DNA of 64,000 nt from Eubacterium sp. An11 (GTDB lineage: Bacteria; Bacillota; Clostridia; Lachnospirales; Lachnospiraceae): NCBI RefSeq assembly GCF_002161065.1, contig NZ_NFLV01000013.1, positions 1-64,000 on the forward strand, in the 5' to 3' direction. The notes beneath the pieces were generated by a model, which saw only the letters and a program-made list of their open reading frames with translations, ran no database searches and had not been told where the DNA came from. Position 1 is the first letter of the stretch, and each line of letters begins with the position of its first letter. Positions 53,558 to 62,760 of the stretch are shown piece after piece. A program made the position numbers and the translations under genes.

Positions 53558-54493
53558 CTATTTGAAATTTTTCTCCCGGAACAGTGTATCCACCAGTTCC
53601 TTATATTCCTGAAGCCGTCCGGCCTTTTTGATCTTCTTTCCAATCTTCTCCCCGTCTTCAAACATAGGAAGCATATAAGCCCAAAGTTCCTTCATCTTAA
53701 AGAGAACATTTCTCTCACCGGACATGATCTCCTCATAACCCAGGCACACCTCGTCGTGAAATGCTTTCCACCGCTGTTTCTCCGGCTGTCCGCCCTGTAT
53801 CAGCATCTCCGCCAGCTGCGGATTGGCGATAAGGCCCCGGCCCAGCATCACCCGGTCTACCCCGGGAAATTCTTCCTGAAATTTTTGGAAATCTTTTTCC
53901 GCAAAGATATCTCCATTGTAGCACACGGGATGCCTGCACAGCAAGAAACCTTTTCGAAAGGCCTCCCTGTTCACCGGCCTTTTGTAGAAGTCTTTGTGTA
54001 TCCGCGCATGGATAATCACTTCCGACAGGGGAAACTGATTGTAAATCTCCATGAGAGGTATGATCTCCTCCGGGCTGTCCAGGCCCAGCCGGGTCTTTAC
54101 CGATACCCGGACGGTGACTTTATCGAATACTTCCTCAAAAAAACGCAGAAGCTTTTCCCGGTCCGCCAGAAATCCGCAGCCTTTCCCTTTGGATACCACG
54201 GTGCCGGAAGGGCAGCCCAGATTCAGATTAATCTCTTCATACCCGCAGTCGGCCAGTTTCTCTGCCATCCGCACAAAATCCTCCGCCTGATTGGCGAGGA
54301 TCTGCGGCACCACCGTCATATTTCTGTTATGTTCCGGTGCAATATCGTTCTTTTCTCTGGAGGTCCATCCTTTCCCTTTTTTGGGGGTCAGAAATGGTGT
54401 ATAATATTTATCAATTCCCTGGAAATAATGCCTGTGGGCGTTCCGGTACACATAACCGGTGACGCCTTCCATGGGCGCAGCGTAAATTTTCAT
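53558..54493 (-). CDS. dus: tRNA-dihydrouridine synthase
   Basis: Reduces uridines in the D loop of tRNA with FMN and NADPH. 311 residues from the ATG at 54493 (AAGGAG upstream); the open frame further up has no site. Motifs: APMEGVTGYVYR, INLNLGCPSGTVVSKGKGCGF with the catalytic Cys, VKTRLGL, IIHAR, CYNGDIF and MLGRGLIANP. Family member (DusA/B/C-like or YhdG-like) cannot be fixed. Upstream of the subtilase operon on the same strand. Confidence 0.93.
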   Translation of the reverse strand: MKIYAAPMEGVTGYVYRNAHRHYFQGIDKYYTPFLTPKKGKGWTSREKNDIAPEHNRNMTVVPQILANQAEDFVRMAEKLADCGYEEINLNLGCPSGTVVSKGKGCGFLADREKLLRFFEEVFDKVTVRVSVKTRLGLDSPEEIIPLMEIYNQFPLSEVIIHARIHKDFYKRPVNREAFRKGFLLCRHPVCYNGDIFAEKDFQKFQEEFPGVDRVMLGRGLIANPQLAEMLIQGGQPEKQRWKAFHDEVCLGYEEIMSGERNVLFKMKELWAYMLPMFEDGEKIGKKIKKAGRLQEYKELVDTLFREKNFK

Positions 54494-54659
54494 GGAATTC
54501 TCCTTCTTATAATAATGATGAAACGTATGTAATCCCGGATCGTTTCCTCCGGACGGAATCCAACCGTCCGCCATCAGCGCCCCGGAATACACCATTTATT
54601 ACATTACCACAGAAACGCTCTAAAGTAAATTTACATTATCTTCATGGAGGACAAATATT

Positions 54660-55379
54660 ATGAAAAAGAATCCTGCATCTTCTGTTTCTTCCGATACCCT
54701 GACCATCCGGCCCATCGGACATATTCACACAGACTTTCCGGAAAAATTCGGCATCCCGCGTCAAAGCGGACTGGTGCCTTCCCTGCAGGCATATATCACC
54801 TTTGAAAAAGAATTCCAGAACCCAGACTGCTTCCGGGGCATCGAACGATTCACGCACCTCTGGCTCATCTGGGGTTTCTCAGAAAATCAGGGCAGGGGCT
54901 GGTCACCGACCGTCCGTCCGCCGCGGCTGGGCGGAAATGTACACACCGGCGTATTCGCTTCCCGCTCGCCGTTTCGCCCCAATCCCCTGGGACTTTCTTC
55001 TGTGCGTCTGGAAGGGATTTCGCTGAAGGAAGGCGGCTGCATCCTCTATATCTCCGGCGCCGACCTGATGGACGGCACACCCATCTATGATATCAAACCT
55101 TATGTCCCGGTTTCCGATCATCACCCGGACGCCCTCGGCTCCTTTTCCGACACCGCCCGCAGCCACCGTCTGACGGTTCACTGCGATTACGAGCTGCTCT
55201 CCGCCGTCACGCCGGACAAACGCCAGGCGCTGCTGGAAGTTCTCGCCCTGGATCCCCGCCCGGCCTACCACGATGACCCGGAACGGATTTACGGGATGGA
55301 TTTTGGAAACTATTGTGTGCGATTCTGTGTGGATGGGATGGAATTATATGTGAGGGAAATTATCCAGAATAAAAAATAA
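54660..55379 (+). CDS. trmO: tRNA t6A37 N6-methyltransferase, TrmO/TsaA family
   Basis: Methylates N6-threonylcarbamoyladenosine at position 37 of certain tRNAs, using SAM in a beta-barrel fold. 239 residues. Typical segments: IRPIGHIHTDFPEKFGIPRQ, FRGIERFTHLWLIWGF, VRPPRLGGNVHTGVFASRSPFRPNPLGLS, and GADLMDGTPIYDIKPYVP. GGAGG precedes the ATG. Divergent from dus. Repeat R3 begins directly after the stop. Confidence 0.93.
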   Translation: MKKNPASSVSSDTLTIRPIGHIHTDFPEKFGIPRQSGLVPSLQAYITFEKEFQNPDCFRGIERFTHLWLIWGFSENQGRGWSPTVRPPRLGGNVHTGVFASRSPFRPNPLGLSSVRLEGISLKEGGCILYISGADLMDGTPIYDIKPYVPVSDHHPDALGSFSDTARSHRLTVHCDYELLSAVTPDKRQALLEVLALDPRPAYHDDPERIYGMDFGNYCVRFCVDGMELYVREIIQNKK

Positions 55380-55384
55380 TGCCG

Positions 55385-56023
55385 CAGAAGCGGCTGAAAT
55401 GGAGATTTGTCGCTTTGAATCTATAGGTTTTGAAATGATCCCGGTAAAGAAGAACAGACGGAATTTGCGGCTTGATATGTATCATAGAAAAACGGAGTCA
55501 AGGAAGTCTCCTCCTCCACTTCGGCAGGCTGGCAGGTTCTTCTCTTTCTATGACTGTCATCGACGCCTGCGCTCACAGTCGTCGTCGATCTTCCCTGATC
55601 CGTTTTTCTATCATGATTACATATACCGCAAATCCCTGTCTCCTGCATCACCCGGATTATAGCAAAAATACCTGATTCAAACCGACAGGAAAGCTACCTG
55701 TGTGGCTTGCCCTACAGGTTCATACATGCCAGACAGATACGACTGTAAATTTTGGCATCAGCTATTCGTCTGTAGCTATAACCTGCTGTTTTGTCAATGT
55801 AGCACAGGATGTTTGTAAAGGTGAAACAAAGGCTTTTCAACAGGCAGATGACGTTTTGGACACATACGGCTTTCGACCGCGAGCTGTGAGGGAGGACTGA
55901 TATAGTCATTTTACAATGATACTCCCGGTCAGTCCGACTGAGGGCCGAGACGGGCGAATCCGTATGTGCCCTTGCGTCATTGTCTGTTTAATCGAAAAAC
56001 TGTTGCCACCTTTACAAATCCCA
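55385..56023. repeat. modular hairpin repeat, copy R3
   Basis: About 640 non-coding bases between trmO and gtrA. Module A2 (55480-55613) has outer arms ATCATAGAAAAACGGA/TCCGTTTTTCTATCATGAT and inner strands CTCCTCCACTTCGGCAGGC and GCCTGCGCTCACAGTCGTC. The core (CCTGCATCACCCGGATTATAG; GATTCAAACCGACAGGAAAG) matches R1 in reverse. Module B (55850-55977) has outer arms GACGTTTTGGACACATACGG / CCGTATGTGCCCTTGCGTC and inner CGACCGCGAGCTGTGAG and GGGCCGAGACGGGCG. The right end TTTACAAATCCC matches the R1 and R2 ends. Order: A2-core-B. Confidence 0.75.
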
Positions 56024-56026
56024 ATT

Positions 56027-56446
56027 TTATTTCTTCTCCCTGAACACAATACATTTGCTGATGATATAGTTGGCGATGAGAACAGCCACCTGGGCAGCGA
56101 CTTTCACAGCAACGCTCGGCAGACCAAGGCCATTGATAAAGATAAAAAGAATCAATTCTTCCATGGCGAGAGTCAGCAGTCTGCCGCCATAGAACGCCGT
56201 CGCCTGACGGAACATTTCTTTTATTCCGTGAGGCTTTGCCTCAAACACCCACAGACTGTTAGTGACATAAGCAAAGGTCACCGCCAGAATCCATGAGATT
56301 ATGTTAGCTATGAGCGGGTCCATGTGCATGATCACGTCACACCAGGCAAAAGAACCGATGCTGACTACAGTACACAGCGCTCCGAAAAACACATAAAGGA
56401 TAAGTTCTTTGTATCTGCGATACATTTCCATTAATTTCGTAAACAT
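56027..56446 (-). CDS. GtrA family membrane protein
   Basis: A 139-residue protein with four membrane helices (about 14-36, 42-64, 84-103, 111-132). The LYVFFGALCTVVSIGSF start, SWILAVTFAYVTNSLWVF middle and ANYIISKCIVF end are the GtrA/DPMS signature. GtrA-type proteins are thought to help flip or export lipid-linked sugars in wall or surface polysaccharide synthesis. GGAG lies upstream. Its own promoter (TTGATT, 17 bases, TAGTAT; 56537-56509) is plausible. It stands alone beside repeat R3, with no glycosyltransferase partner. Confidence 0.85.
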   Translation of the reverse strand: MFTKLMEMYRRYKELILYVFFGALCTVVSIGSFAWCDVIMHMDPLIANIISWILAVTFAYVTNSLWVFEAKPHGIKEMFRQATAFYGGRLLTLAMEELILFIFINGLGLPSVAVKVAAQVAVLIANYIISKCIVFREKK

Positions 56447-56611
56447 TGTCTGCTCCTGTTATTAACTTTATAAAATCATTGAGTTGCGTGCAGAAAAGCA
56501 CGTAGAATATACTAGAACGAAATCTTACAAAAATCAATAGAAAAATCTGTGCATACATGCTGTTGGAAACAGTCATTTTTTCATACTATATGGATGATAT
56601 TCTTATTTTCC

Positions 56612-56647
56612 GAAAAAACTACAGGGCAACGGTCTCCCGCTGCCCTG
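56612..56647 (-). terminator. intrinsic terminator of the C69 peptidase gene
   Basis: The minus strand reads CAGGGCA, a 12-base loop, TGCCCTG, then TAG and six T, 37 bases past the stop. Confidence 0.75.
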
Positions 56648-56683
56648 ATTTCCGACAATCTCTGTCTTTCAATTCTTTTATCA

Positions 56684-58585
56684 CTATTTTTTAATCTTTA
56701 CTACTTTTACCTGGCTCCATTTACCGTAAACCTTCTGGGTTCCGTTCATCTTGTAAGCACGGACTTTCACAAAGTAGCGTTTGCCCTTTTTGAGCTTCTT
56801 GATGGTGCGGACATTCTTAGCCGCATTGTAAGATTTCACTGTGGTTTTCTTCTTACCGAAGTTTACACCTTTAGAATATGCAATCTCATATCCGTCAGCA
56901 CCGGAAACCTTTTTGAACTTCACCTGAAGCTTTTTACCTTTGCGGTTTTTCAGTTTCTTGATGACTGTTTTAGCCGGAGCGGAAACTGTCTGTGCCTGCG
57001 GCTCGGTGGCCTGCGGCTGCTGGGTGGATGGGGTTTCTGGCTCCGCCGGTTTCGCGGTCAGAGAATAGTTGATGTCGTTGTAGTCGGTGGTAAAGTCAAG
57101 GGTGTAGTCTTCTGACATCACTTCCGCATTTAATTTCTTCGCCATATTAACTGTCTGAGTTCCAATGGAAATACCCAAATCTGTTGCCTTCTGCTCCAGC
57201 TGAGATGGGTTGCTATTATAAACGTCCATCATTTGAGCATCAACAGTTTTCTGGTCAGCTTCCAGTTTGTTTACATAACCCTTGTAGAAAGCCTTTATCT
57301 TTTCTCCTACAGTGTTTACATTCTTTCTTGCATAGGCATCTAAATCCTGGAATGTCCAATATGCAGACGTATCACTGTGCTCATATGCTTCCTCTTTATA
57401 AGATTCCGGTACATCTGTTAACAGTGCTCCATAGAACGGAACCATTGGCGAATAAGCCGCACTACTTAAACTTAACCACTCCACTGTCGCCAGTTCTGCA
57501 GGCATATCGGAGCGGATCTGCATGATATGACATTCCGCGGAACTTGCTACTCCAATATATCTAATACTTCCTAAACCACTTGGTCTTCCCCCTGAAAAAT
57601 CTTCAAATTCTTCATACTGACTTCCGGCCAGCTGATATAACTTTTCAACCGTAACATCTCTTGAAGGAATATCAAAGAAAATATCCTGGTAATTTTCTGT
57701 ATAAATATCTGTGTTATCTTCACCAGTCAAAATATACTGTCCAGCACGAATACGGTCGGCATTACCAGAGTCATACCCCTTACCGCCATAAGTCAGTTTG
57801 ATATTAATATCTGCCCCTTCCATATCCGTCTGTGGACCTACAAAAATTTCCTTTGCTTCTGCCAGTGTCTTTACTTCATCAGATGCATATACATTTTCTT
57901 TATCATCCAAATCCACATCACCAATAACCAGACAGTTTGGGATAATCGCTGCTTTATCTTCAGGCATCTTTATTGCACAATACTGATGTCCTGAAAGAAT
58001 TTCAAAATACCATACTTCATTTTTATCGGCAATAAATACACCATCTGCTGCTTTCCACACACCATTTTTATCAATAGCATCTGCCAGAATTTCTACCCCT
58101 TCTCTTGCATTTGATGCCTGACATAAGACATAGTCCACATAGTTTTCTTCTGATATACCTGTAGAATTACCTACAAATGGATCTGCCTTTTTTGCCTCTG
58201 CACTGTTTCCGGCAGTAGTAGTCGCTGACATAGAGACACCTTTTTCGTTAACGCCAACTTCACCGAAAAGACCATCGTTTGCTTCTTTACTATCCCGACA
58301 AGCTGTATAACGATAAGTTTTCGTTAAACCATCTTTGTAATCGCCTTGAAACTGAGTATACCCACTTTCATCTTTCCATTTTTCACCTTCCTGTATTTCT
58401 TTTGATGGAATCACCTGAAATACCTTATCGTACCTAGCTCCAATATCCTCCGTCCTTCCGAACAGTGTGGATCCGTCTTCTGTCAGGTCGGAACCTACGT
58501 AGTAGGATGTACAGGCTTTTGCCGGAACGGCTGCCAGGGCGGTGAGGCCGACAGCTGCCAGCATGGTTAATAATACTTTTTTCAC
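56684..58585 (-). CDS. secreted C69-family dipeptidase with C-terminal Fn3-like module
   Basis: 633 residues. A signal peptide (1-24) ends in PAKA, exposing Cys25 (CTSYYVGSDLTEDGSTLFGRTEDIG), the N-terminal nucleophile of the C69/PepD family. The body (25-515) contains further family blocks (GVNEKGVSMSATTT; NYVDYVLCQASNAREGVEIL; SGHQYCAIKMPEDKAAIIPN). A Pro/Gln/Thr-rich linker (520-550) leads to a lysine-rich Fn3-like module (553-633) ending in KWSQVKVVKIKK, like the end of the subtilase. It probably acts on dipeptides outside the cell or at the wall. Confidence 0.9.
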   Translation of the reverse strand: MKKVLLTMLAAVGLTALAAVPAKACTSYYVGSDLTEDGSTLFGRTEDIGARYDKVFQVIPSKEIQEGEKWKDESGYTQFQGDYKDGLTKTYRYTACRDSKEANDGLFGEVGVNEKGVSMSATTTAGNSAEAKKADPFVGNSTGISEENYVDYVLCQASNAREGVEILADAIDKNGVWKAADGVFIADKNEVWYFEILSGHQYCAIKMPEDKAAIIPNCLVIGDVDLDDKENVYASDEVKTLAEAKEIFVGPQTDMEGADINIKLTYGGKGYDSGNADRIRAGQYILTGEDNTDIYTENYQDIFFDIPSRDVTVEKLYQLAGSQYEEFEDFSGGRPSGLGSIRYIGVASSAECHIMQIRSDMPAELATVEWLSLSSAAYSPMVPFYGALLTDVPESYKEEAYEHSDTSAYWTFQDLDAYARKNVNTVGEKIKAFYKGYVNKLEADQKTVDAQMMDVYNSNPSQLEQKATDLGISIGTQTVNMAKKLNAEVMSEDYTLDFTTDYNDINYSLTAKPAEPETPSTQQPQATEPQAQTVSAPAKTVIKKLKNRKGKKLQVKFKKVSGADGYEIAYSKGVNFGKKKTTVKSYNAAKNVRTIKKLKKGKRYFVKVRAYKMNGTQKVYGKWSQVKVVKIKK

Positions 58586-58763
58586 TTCTCTCTCCTCCTG
58601 TGTTTTGCAGATTTATCCGGAGAATCCTTCTTTTCTGTGCAGGACTCGCAATATGAATGATTTCGTCCATGACAAGTCATTCTCATCTTTGTCCGTAGAA
58701 ATGCAGGGTTTTTCCGAAATGGCAACAGGTTTTCTGTCATTTTTATCCTGCCGCAATGATGCC

Positions 58764-58792
58764 ATTATAATACTTTCTTTACATGGCGTCAA
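58764..58792 (-). promoter_or_regulatory. promoter of the C69 peptidase gene
   Basis: The minus strand reads TTGACG (58792-58787), a 17-base spacer and consensus TATAAT (58769-58764). Confidence 0.75.
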
Positions 58793-58965
58793 TGAATTTT
58801 TACATATTTATGCATTTTATGTCGATTTATTTGCATTTTATTTACATATGTCTTGTGTTTATTGATTTTTATTATCTTTTTATCAGCAGGATTATTCATT
58901 TGATCTTTTGCTTTCATTGCGGCAGAAATGGTCGTCCGGGGGAAGGAATGGCTGTGGTCAAAAAG

Positions 58966-59002
58966 AAAAGCGCTGTTTTCTGCGAAAGAAAACAACGCTT
59001 TT
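58966..59002 (-). terminator. intrinsic terminator of purC
   Basis: The minus strand reads AAAAGCGTTGTTTTC, a 7-base loop, GAAAACAGCGCTTTT, then CTTTTT: a 15-pair stem with one G-T pair. Confidence 0.75.
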
Positions 59003-59067
59003 CCTGCATGATTTTTATAGTTTTATTTTGATGCGTCCTGCCGGCCCCGGAAGGTTCCGGTGAACTC

Positions 59068-59943
59068 TTAGATGGAGAGTGGCTTGCCGGTCAGCAGCTC
59101 GTAAGCTTCTTTGTATTTAGCGATGGTCTTGTCGATGACATCCTGCGGCAGATTATAGTCGCTGTCCGGATTAGCTTTGAGCCAGTCTCTGACAAACTGT
59201 TTGTCGTAGGATGGCTGTCCTTTGCCCGGTTCGTAGCCTTCTTTTGGCCAGAAACGGGAACTGTCTGGTGTGAGCATCTCATCGCCGAGGATCACATTGC
59301 CGTTCTCGTCCAGTCCGAATTCAAACTTGGTGTCTGCGATGATGATACCTTTGCTCAGGGCGTACTCTGCACATTTTTTGTACAGGGCGATGGTTTTTTC
59401 TTTCAGTTCATTGGCGTAGAACTCACCTTTGCCCGGGTAAACTTTCTCGAGAATCTCCACAGATTTCTCATAGGAAATGTTCTCATCATGATCGCCGATC
59501 TCTGCCTTGGTAGATGGAGTATAGATCGGTTCAGGCAGCTGCTGGGATTCTTTCAGTCCTTCCGGCAGTTTGATGCCGCAGACTGTACCATTCTCCTGAT
59601 AGCTTGCCCAGCCGCTTCCGGTGATATATCCGCGGACGATACACTCAATCGGAAGCATCTCAAGCTTCTTGCACATCATACATTTGCCTTTGAACTGCTC
59701 CTGCTGGAAGAATTCCGGCATGTCCTTGGTATCGACGGAAATCATATGGTTCGGTACAACATCCTCTGTATAGTCAAACCAGAATTTGGACATCTGGGTC
59801 AATACAGCGCCTTTGTCGGTAATTTTGTTCTTTAAGATCACGTCAAATGCGGAAATTCTGTCGGTGGCCACCATGATCAGGCTGTCGCCGTTGTCATAAA
59901 TTTCCCGTACTTTTCCTTCCTTCATCGGTTTAAATTCTTTCAT
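59068..59943 (-). CDS. purC: SAICAR synthetase (phosphoribosylaminoimidazole-succinocarboxamide synthase)
   Basis: Joins CAIR and aspartate with ATP in purine synthesis. 291 residues. Motifs: KEGKVREIYDNGDSLIMVATDRISAFDV (ATP-binding start), PIECIVRGYITGSGWASYQ, IADTKFEFGLDENGNVILGDEMLTPDSSRFW. I chose the ATG at 59943 (MKEFKPMKEGK), 8 bases after AAGGA; an ATG three codons earlier is too close to that site. No other pur genes are adjacent and no purine riboswitch was seen upstream. Confidence 0.95.
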   Translation of the reverse strand: MKEFKPMKEGKVREIYDNGDSLIMVATDRISAFDVILKNKITDKGAVLTQMSKFWFDYTEDVVPNHMISVDTKDMPEFFQQEQFKGKCMMCKKLEMLPIECIVRGYITGSGWASYQENGTVCGIKLPEGLKESQQLPEPIYTPSTKAEIGDHDENISYEKSVEILEKVYPGKGEFYANELKEKTIALYKKCAEYALSKGIIIADTKFEFGLDENGNVILGDEMLTPDSSRFWPKEGYEPGKGQPSYDKQFVRDWLKANPDSDYNLPQDVIDKTIAKYKEAYELLTGKPLSI

Positions 59944-60158
59944 TGCACTCATCCTTTTCTTTCCATAATGCTTACAGGATATGCGTACGCATTCCTCTTC
60001 GCAGGCAGGCATTTTCATCGTCCGTCTGCTCATTTCTTGTTTTACCGAGTAATTGTACTACAATCTTTTCCGGAAAACAATTCCTTTTCTCTTTTTTTCT
60101 GTCCTGATTTTCAGTTTTCGCTGTTTTCTTAAACCTTATGTCTGCAAATGTACAGCTA

Positions 60159-60833
60159 TTATTTTTTCTTTGCCGCTATTTCTTCCGCCTGTTTCTTATA
60201 TTCCGGGTAGGCCTTGCAGATATCTTTTAAGCAGCAGCGCTCACAGTGAGGCGTTGTGCGGGCGGTACAGACATCTCTTCCGTGGAACACCAGCCGGTGG
60301 CAGAAATCGCTGCCTTCTTCCGGCGGAATGATCTTCCAGAGAGCCATCTCCACCTTCTTCGGCTCTTTGATATCGTCCACCAGGCCGATGCGGTTGCACA
60401 GCCGGATGCAATGGGTATCTGTAACGATGGCAGGCTTGCCGAACACATCGCCCATGATGAGATTAGCGCTTTTTCTTCCCACGCCGGGAAGCTTCATCAA
60501 ATCATCAAAATTATCCGGCACCCGGCCGCCAAACTCATCCCGGAGCATCCGCATACATTTGCTGATATCCCTGGCTTTGCTTTTTCCAAGACCGCAGGGA
60601 CGAACAATGGCCTCAATGTCCTCCGGTTCCGCTGCCGCCAGCGCCTCCACTCCCGGATATTTGGCAAATAAATCTTTTACGATCACATTGACTCTCTCGT
60701 CCGTACACTGAGCGGCCAGCCGGACGCTGACCAGAAGCTTCCACGCTTCATTATAATCCAGAGTGCATCCTGCATCCGGATATTCTTTTTTCAGCCGCTC
60801 GATGGCGATGGCGGCTCTTTCTTTCTTTGTCAT
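60159..60833 (-). CDS. nth: endonuclease III (DNA glycosylase/AP lyase)
   Basis: Removes oxidised pyrimidines and cuts the AP site. 224 residues from the ATG at 60833 (GGGAGG upstream). The helix-hairpin-helix LPGVGRKSANLIMGDVFG carries the catalytic Lys, and VTDTHCIRLCNRIG the Asp. The C-terminal iron-sulfur motif reads C-x7-C-x2-C-x5-C; the first gap is one residue longer than the usual x6, and an extra Cys follows the third. The rest is standard, so a working cluster is still likely. The DMT transporter gene lies 96 bases upstream on the same strand. Confidence 0.94.
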   Translation of the reverse strand: MTKKERAAIAIERLKKEYPDAGCTLDYNEAWKLLVSVRLAAQCTDERVNVIVKDLFAKYPGVEALAAAEPEDIEAIVRPCGLGKSKARDISKCMRMLRDEFGGRVPDNFDDLMKLPGVGRKSANLIMGDVFGKPAIVTDTHCIRLCNRIGLVDDIKEPKKVEMALWKIIPPEEGSDFCHRLVFHGRDVCTARTTPHCERCCLKDICKAYPEYKKQAEEIAAKKK

Positions 60834-60929
60834 ATGTATACCTCCCAATGGTGCAAATTGGCTGCCCCGTTTTTCCCGGGCCATTTTATATTGCTTCATT
60901 TTCTTCTGTAAAGATTTTCGGTTCCTGTC

Positions 60930-61892
60930 TCACAAGCCTTCACCCTGGCCCGCATTCCGATGCGGCATCATTTCTGTCTTTTCCTGCGTCTCAGGGTCAT
61001 TTCCGCTCAATGATACCAAAAGACATGCGCCGATCACGAGGGCAAAACCCAGCAAATCCAGGGGCGCAAATTCCGTTCCCAGCCAAAGAGCTGACACGAT
61101 CGTGGCTACCACCGGCTCTATGCATGCAAGCATACTGGCCTTGACCGGGCCGATATCGGACACGCCCTGCAGATAAAAGGAAAAAGAAATCACAGTGCCG
61201 AACACCACCATGACCAGCAGCGCCAGCACGATATGTATCTCGAAATTCCAGGACTTTTCCCAGATACGGAAAGCCACGGCCATGACCACTCCTCCGATGA
61301 GCATGGCAAAACCGCTGATCAGCGGAGTTCCCCATTTTTTAAGAAGATTGCCGGGCAGCAGCGTATAGGTGGTCAGCGCCACCGCTGCCAGACCGCCCCA
61401 GAGAAGGGCGTCTCCGGAAATCACCAGACCGTCCAGACGACCGTGGGTGGCAAGAAGCACCACGCCGATCAATGTCAGAACAGCCGCCGTCACCTCTTTC
61501 CCTTTTGGCAGACGCCGGGCAAAGATACAGGATACGATCATTACCATAATGATACCGGTATTCTGAAAGACAGTGGCCGTTCCTGAATTGGAATAACTGA
61601 TGGCCGTGAGATATGCAAATTGTGAAAACATCAGACCGCCGATGGCGAAAACTACCAGACGCACTGCCTCCGCCGGATTCTTCCAGACGCCAAAGGTCTC
61701 TTTCTTTTTGGTCAGAAGCGTAAATAACAGCAGAATAACGCCGGCGCCCAGCATCCGGATGGCCGCCAGCATCCCGGATTCCATCTGGCTGTTGGCAAAA
61801 ATATACTGGCCGCAGGTACCGGAAAATCCCCAGGCAGTGCCGCCAGTCAATGTGAGGATGACTCCCCTGATCTGTCTCTTCTTCTGTGTCAT
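60930..61892 (-). CDS. DMT-superfamily (EamA) transporter
   Basis: A 320-residue protein with ten membrane helices in two EamA repeats (about 10-145 and 158-298). Motifs: GGTAWGFSGTCGQYIF near the start, SNSGTATVFQNTG at the end of repeat 1, and GPVKASMLACIEPVVATIVSALWLGE-like sequence (with WLGTEFAPLD) in repeat 2. Probably an exporter of metabolites or drugs; the substrate cannot be told from sequence. Confidence 0.88.
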   Translation of the reverse strand: MTQKKRQIRGVILTLTGGTAWGFSGTCGQYIFANSQMESGMLAAIRMLGAGVILLLFTLLTKKKETFGVWKNPAEAVRLVVFAIGGLMFSQFAYLTAISYSNSGTATVFQNTGIIMVMIVSCIFARRLPKGKEVTAAVLTLIGVVLLATHGRLDGLVISGDALLWGGLAAVALTTYTLLPGNLLKKWGTPLISGFAMLIGGVVMAVAFRIWEKSWNFEIHIVLALLVMVVFGTVISFSFYLQGVSDIGPVKASMLACIEPVVATIVSALWLGTEFAPLDLLGFALVIGACLLVSLSGNDPETQEKTEMMPHRNAGQGEGL

Positions 61893-61988
61893 ATTTTTCT
61901 CCTCTTTTTTTAATCTGTGGGATAGTATAACACAACCCGCGGGATTTTTTAATATATTTCAGAGAAAATGTACCCGAAAAACGGGAAA

Positions 61989-62008
61989 AGCCGCTCTTTA
62001 ATGCGGCT
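61989..62008 (-). terminator. intrinsic terminator overlapping the DUF1003 stop codon
   Basis: The minus strand reads AGCCGC, an 8-base loop containing the TAA stop, GCGGCT, then TTT. Short U tract, so moderate confidence. Confidence 0.5.
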
Positions 62009-62648
62009 CCTTCTCCAGCAGTTTCGCCTGATTTTCAAGAATCCGATCCATTTTCTTATGAAGGTCTTCCAGAATAAATTCTGACTTCAGATTCACTTTG
62101 TAGGCGTTTTCCGCCTGTTCCCGGTCTCTTTCTTCCCGGCGGTTCTGGCTCATCATGATGAGCGGCGCCTGGACGGCTGCCACACAGGATAAAACCAGAT
62201 TCAACAAAATGTACGGATAGGCGTCAAAGGCATGGTCTTTCATCATATTATTGCCGAACATCCAGAACAGGAGCAGAGCTGTGAAAGAAAAAATAAATCC
62301 CCAGCTTCCGGCAAACTTTGCAATTTTATCCGCCGTCCGCTGCCCGAATGTGCTGGCCGCATGGAGACTTCGCTCCAGATCCACCGACACTTTCTTTTCC
62401 AGCATCATATGGAGAATATCCTCCTCATTGAAATCCTCCGCCACATTATCCACCAGCACCCGGACCAAATCCAGCTTCTCATCGGTAGTGAGGGACTTCT
62501 CCGCCGGGGCGCCGGAACTTTTCGGAAGTGTCTCCACCGGATTGTCCGGCGCGCCGGAACTTTTCGATGGTGTCATCGCCGCATTGTCCGGCGCGGCATC
62601 ACGCGTTCCCTGTCTGCCTGCTTTTTTTGTATTTTTTCCTTTTGACAT
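61998..62648 (-). CDS. DUF1003 family membrane protein
   Basis: 216 residues from the ATG at 62648 (AGGAGG upstream). An N-terminal low-complexity part (1-55) contains a duplicated KSSGAPxxPxETLPKSSGAP-type unit. A helical stretch follows (58-95), then two membrane helices (about 115-137 and 146-168) with QRTADKIAKFAGSWGFI and NLVLSCVAAVQAPLIMMSQNR, the DUF1003 signature. A cytoplasmic coiled coil ends the chain. Biochemical role unknown. Confidence 0.87.
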   Translation of the reverse strand: MSKGKNTKKAGRQGTRDAAPDNAAMTPSKSSGAPDNPVETLPKSSGAPAEKSLTTDEKLDLVRVLVDNVAEDFNEEDILHMMLEKKVSVDLERSLHAASTFGQRTADKIAKFAGSWGFIFSFTALLLFWMFGNNMMKDHAFDAYPYILLNLVLSCVAAVQAPLIMMSQNRREERDREQAENAYKVNLKSEFILEDLHKKMDRILENQAKLLEKEPH

Positions 62649-62760
62649 ACTGTCATCCTCCTGCACGGTTTTGAGATAGTATGCCCGGTTTATTTATTTT
62701 CAATCAATTTTCGTTCTGCCCGGCGCTTTCCTGACGTCCCAATTATGTCCGGCGCCCCGG

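Larger units (their letters stand above)
58586..59067. other. AT-rich intergenic region upstream of the C69 peptidase
   Basis: No gene seen. It contains the peptidase promoter (58764-58792), a leader of about 170 bases, two AAAATGCA direct repeats 21 bases apart upstream of the -35 (about 58812-58842), and the purC terminator (58966-59002). Confidence 0.6.
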
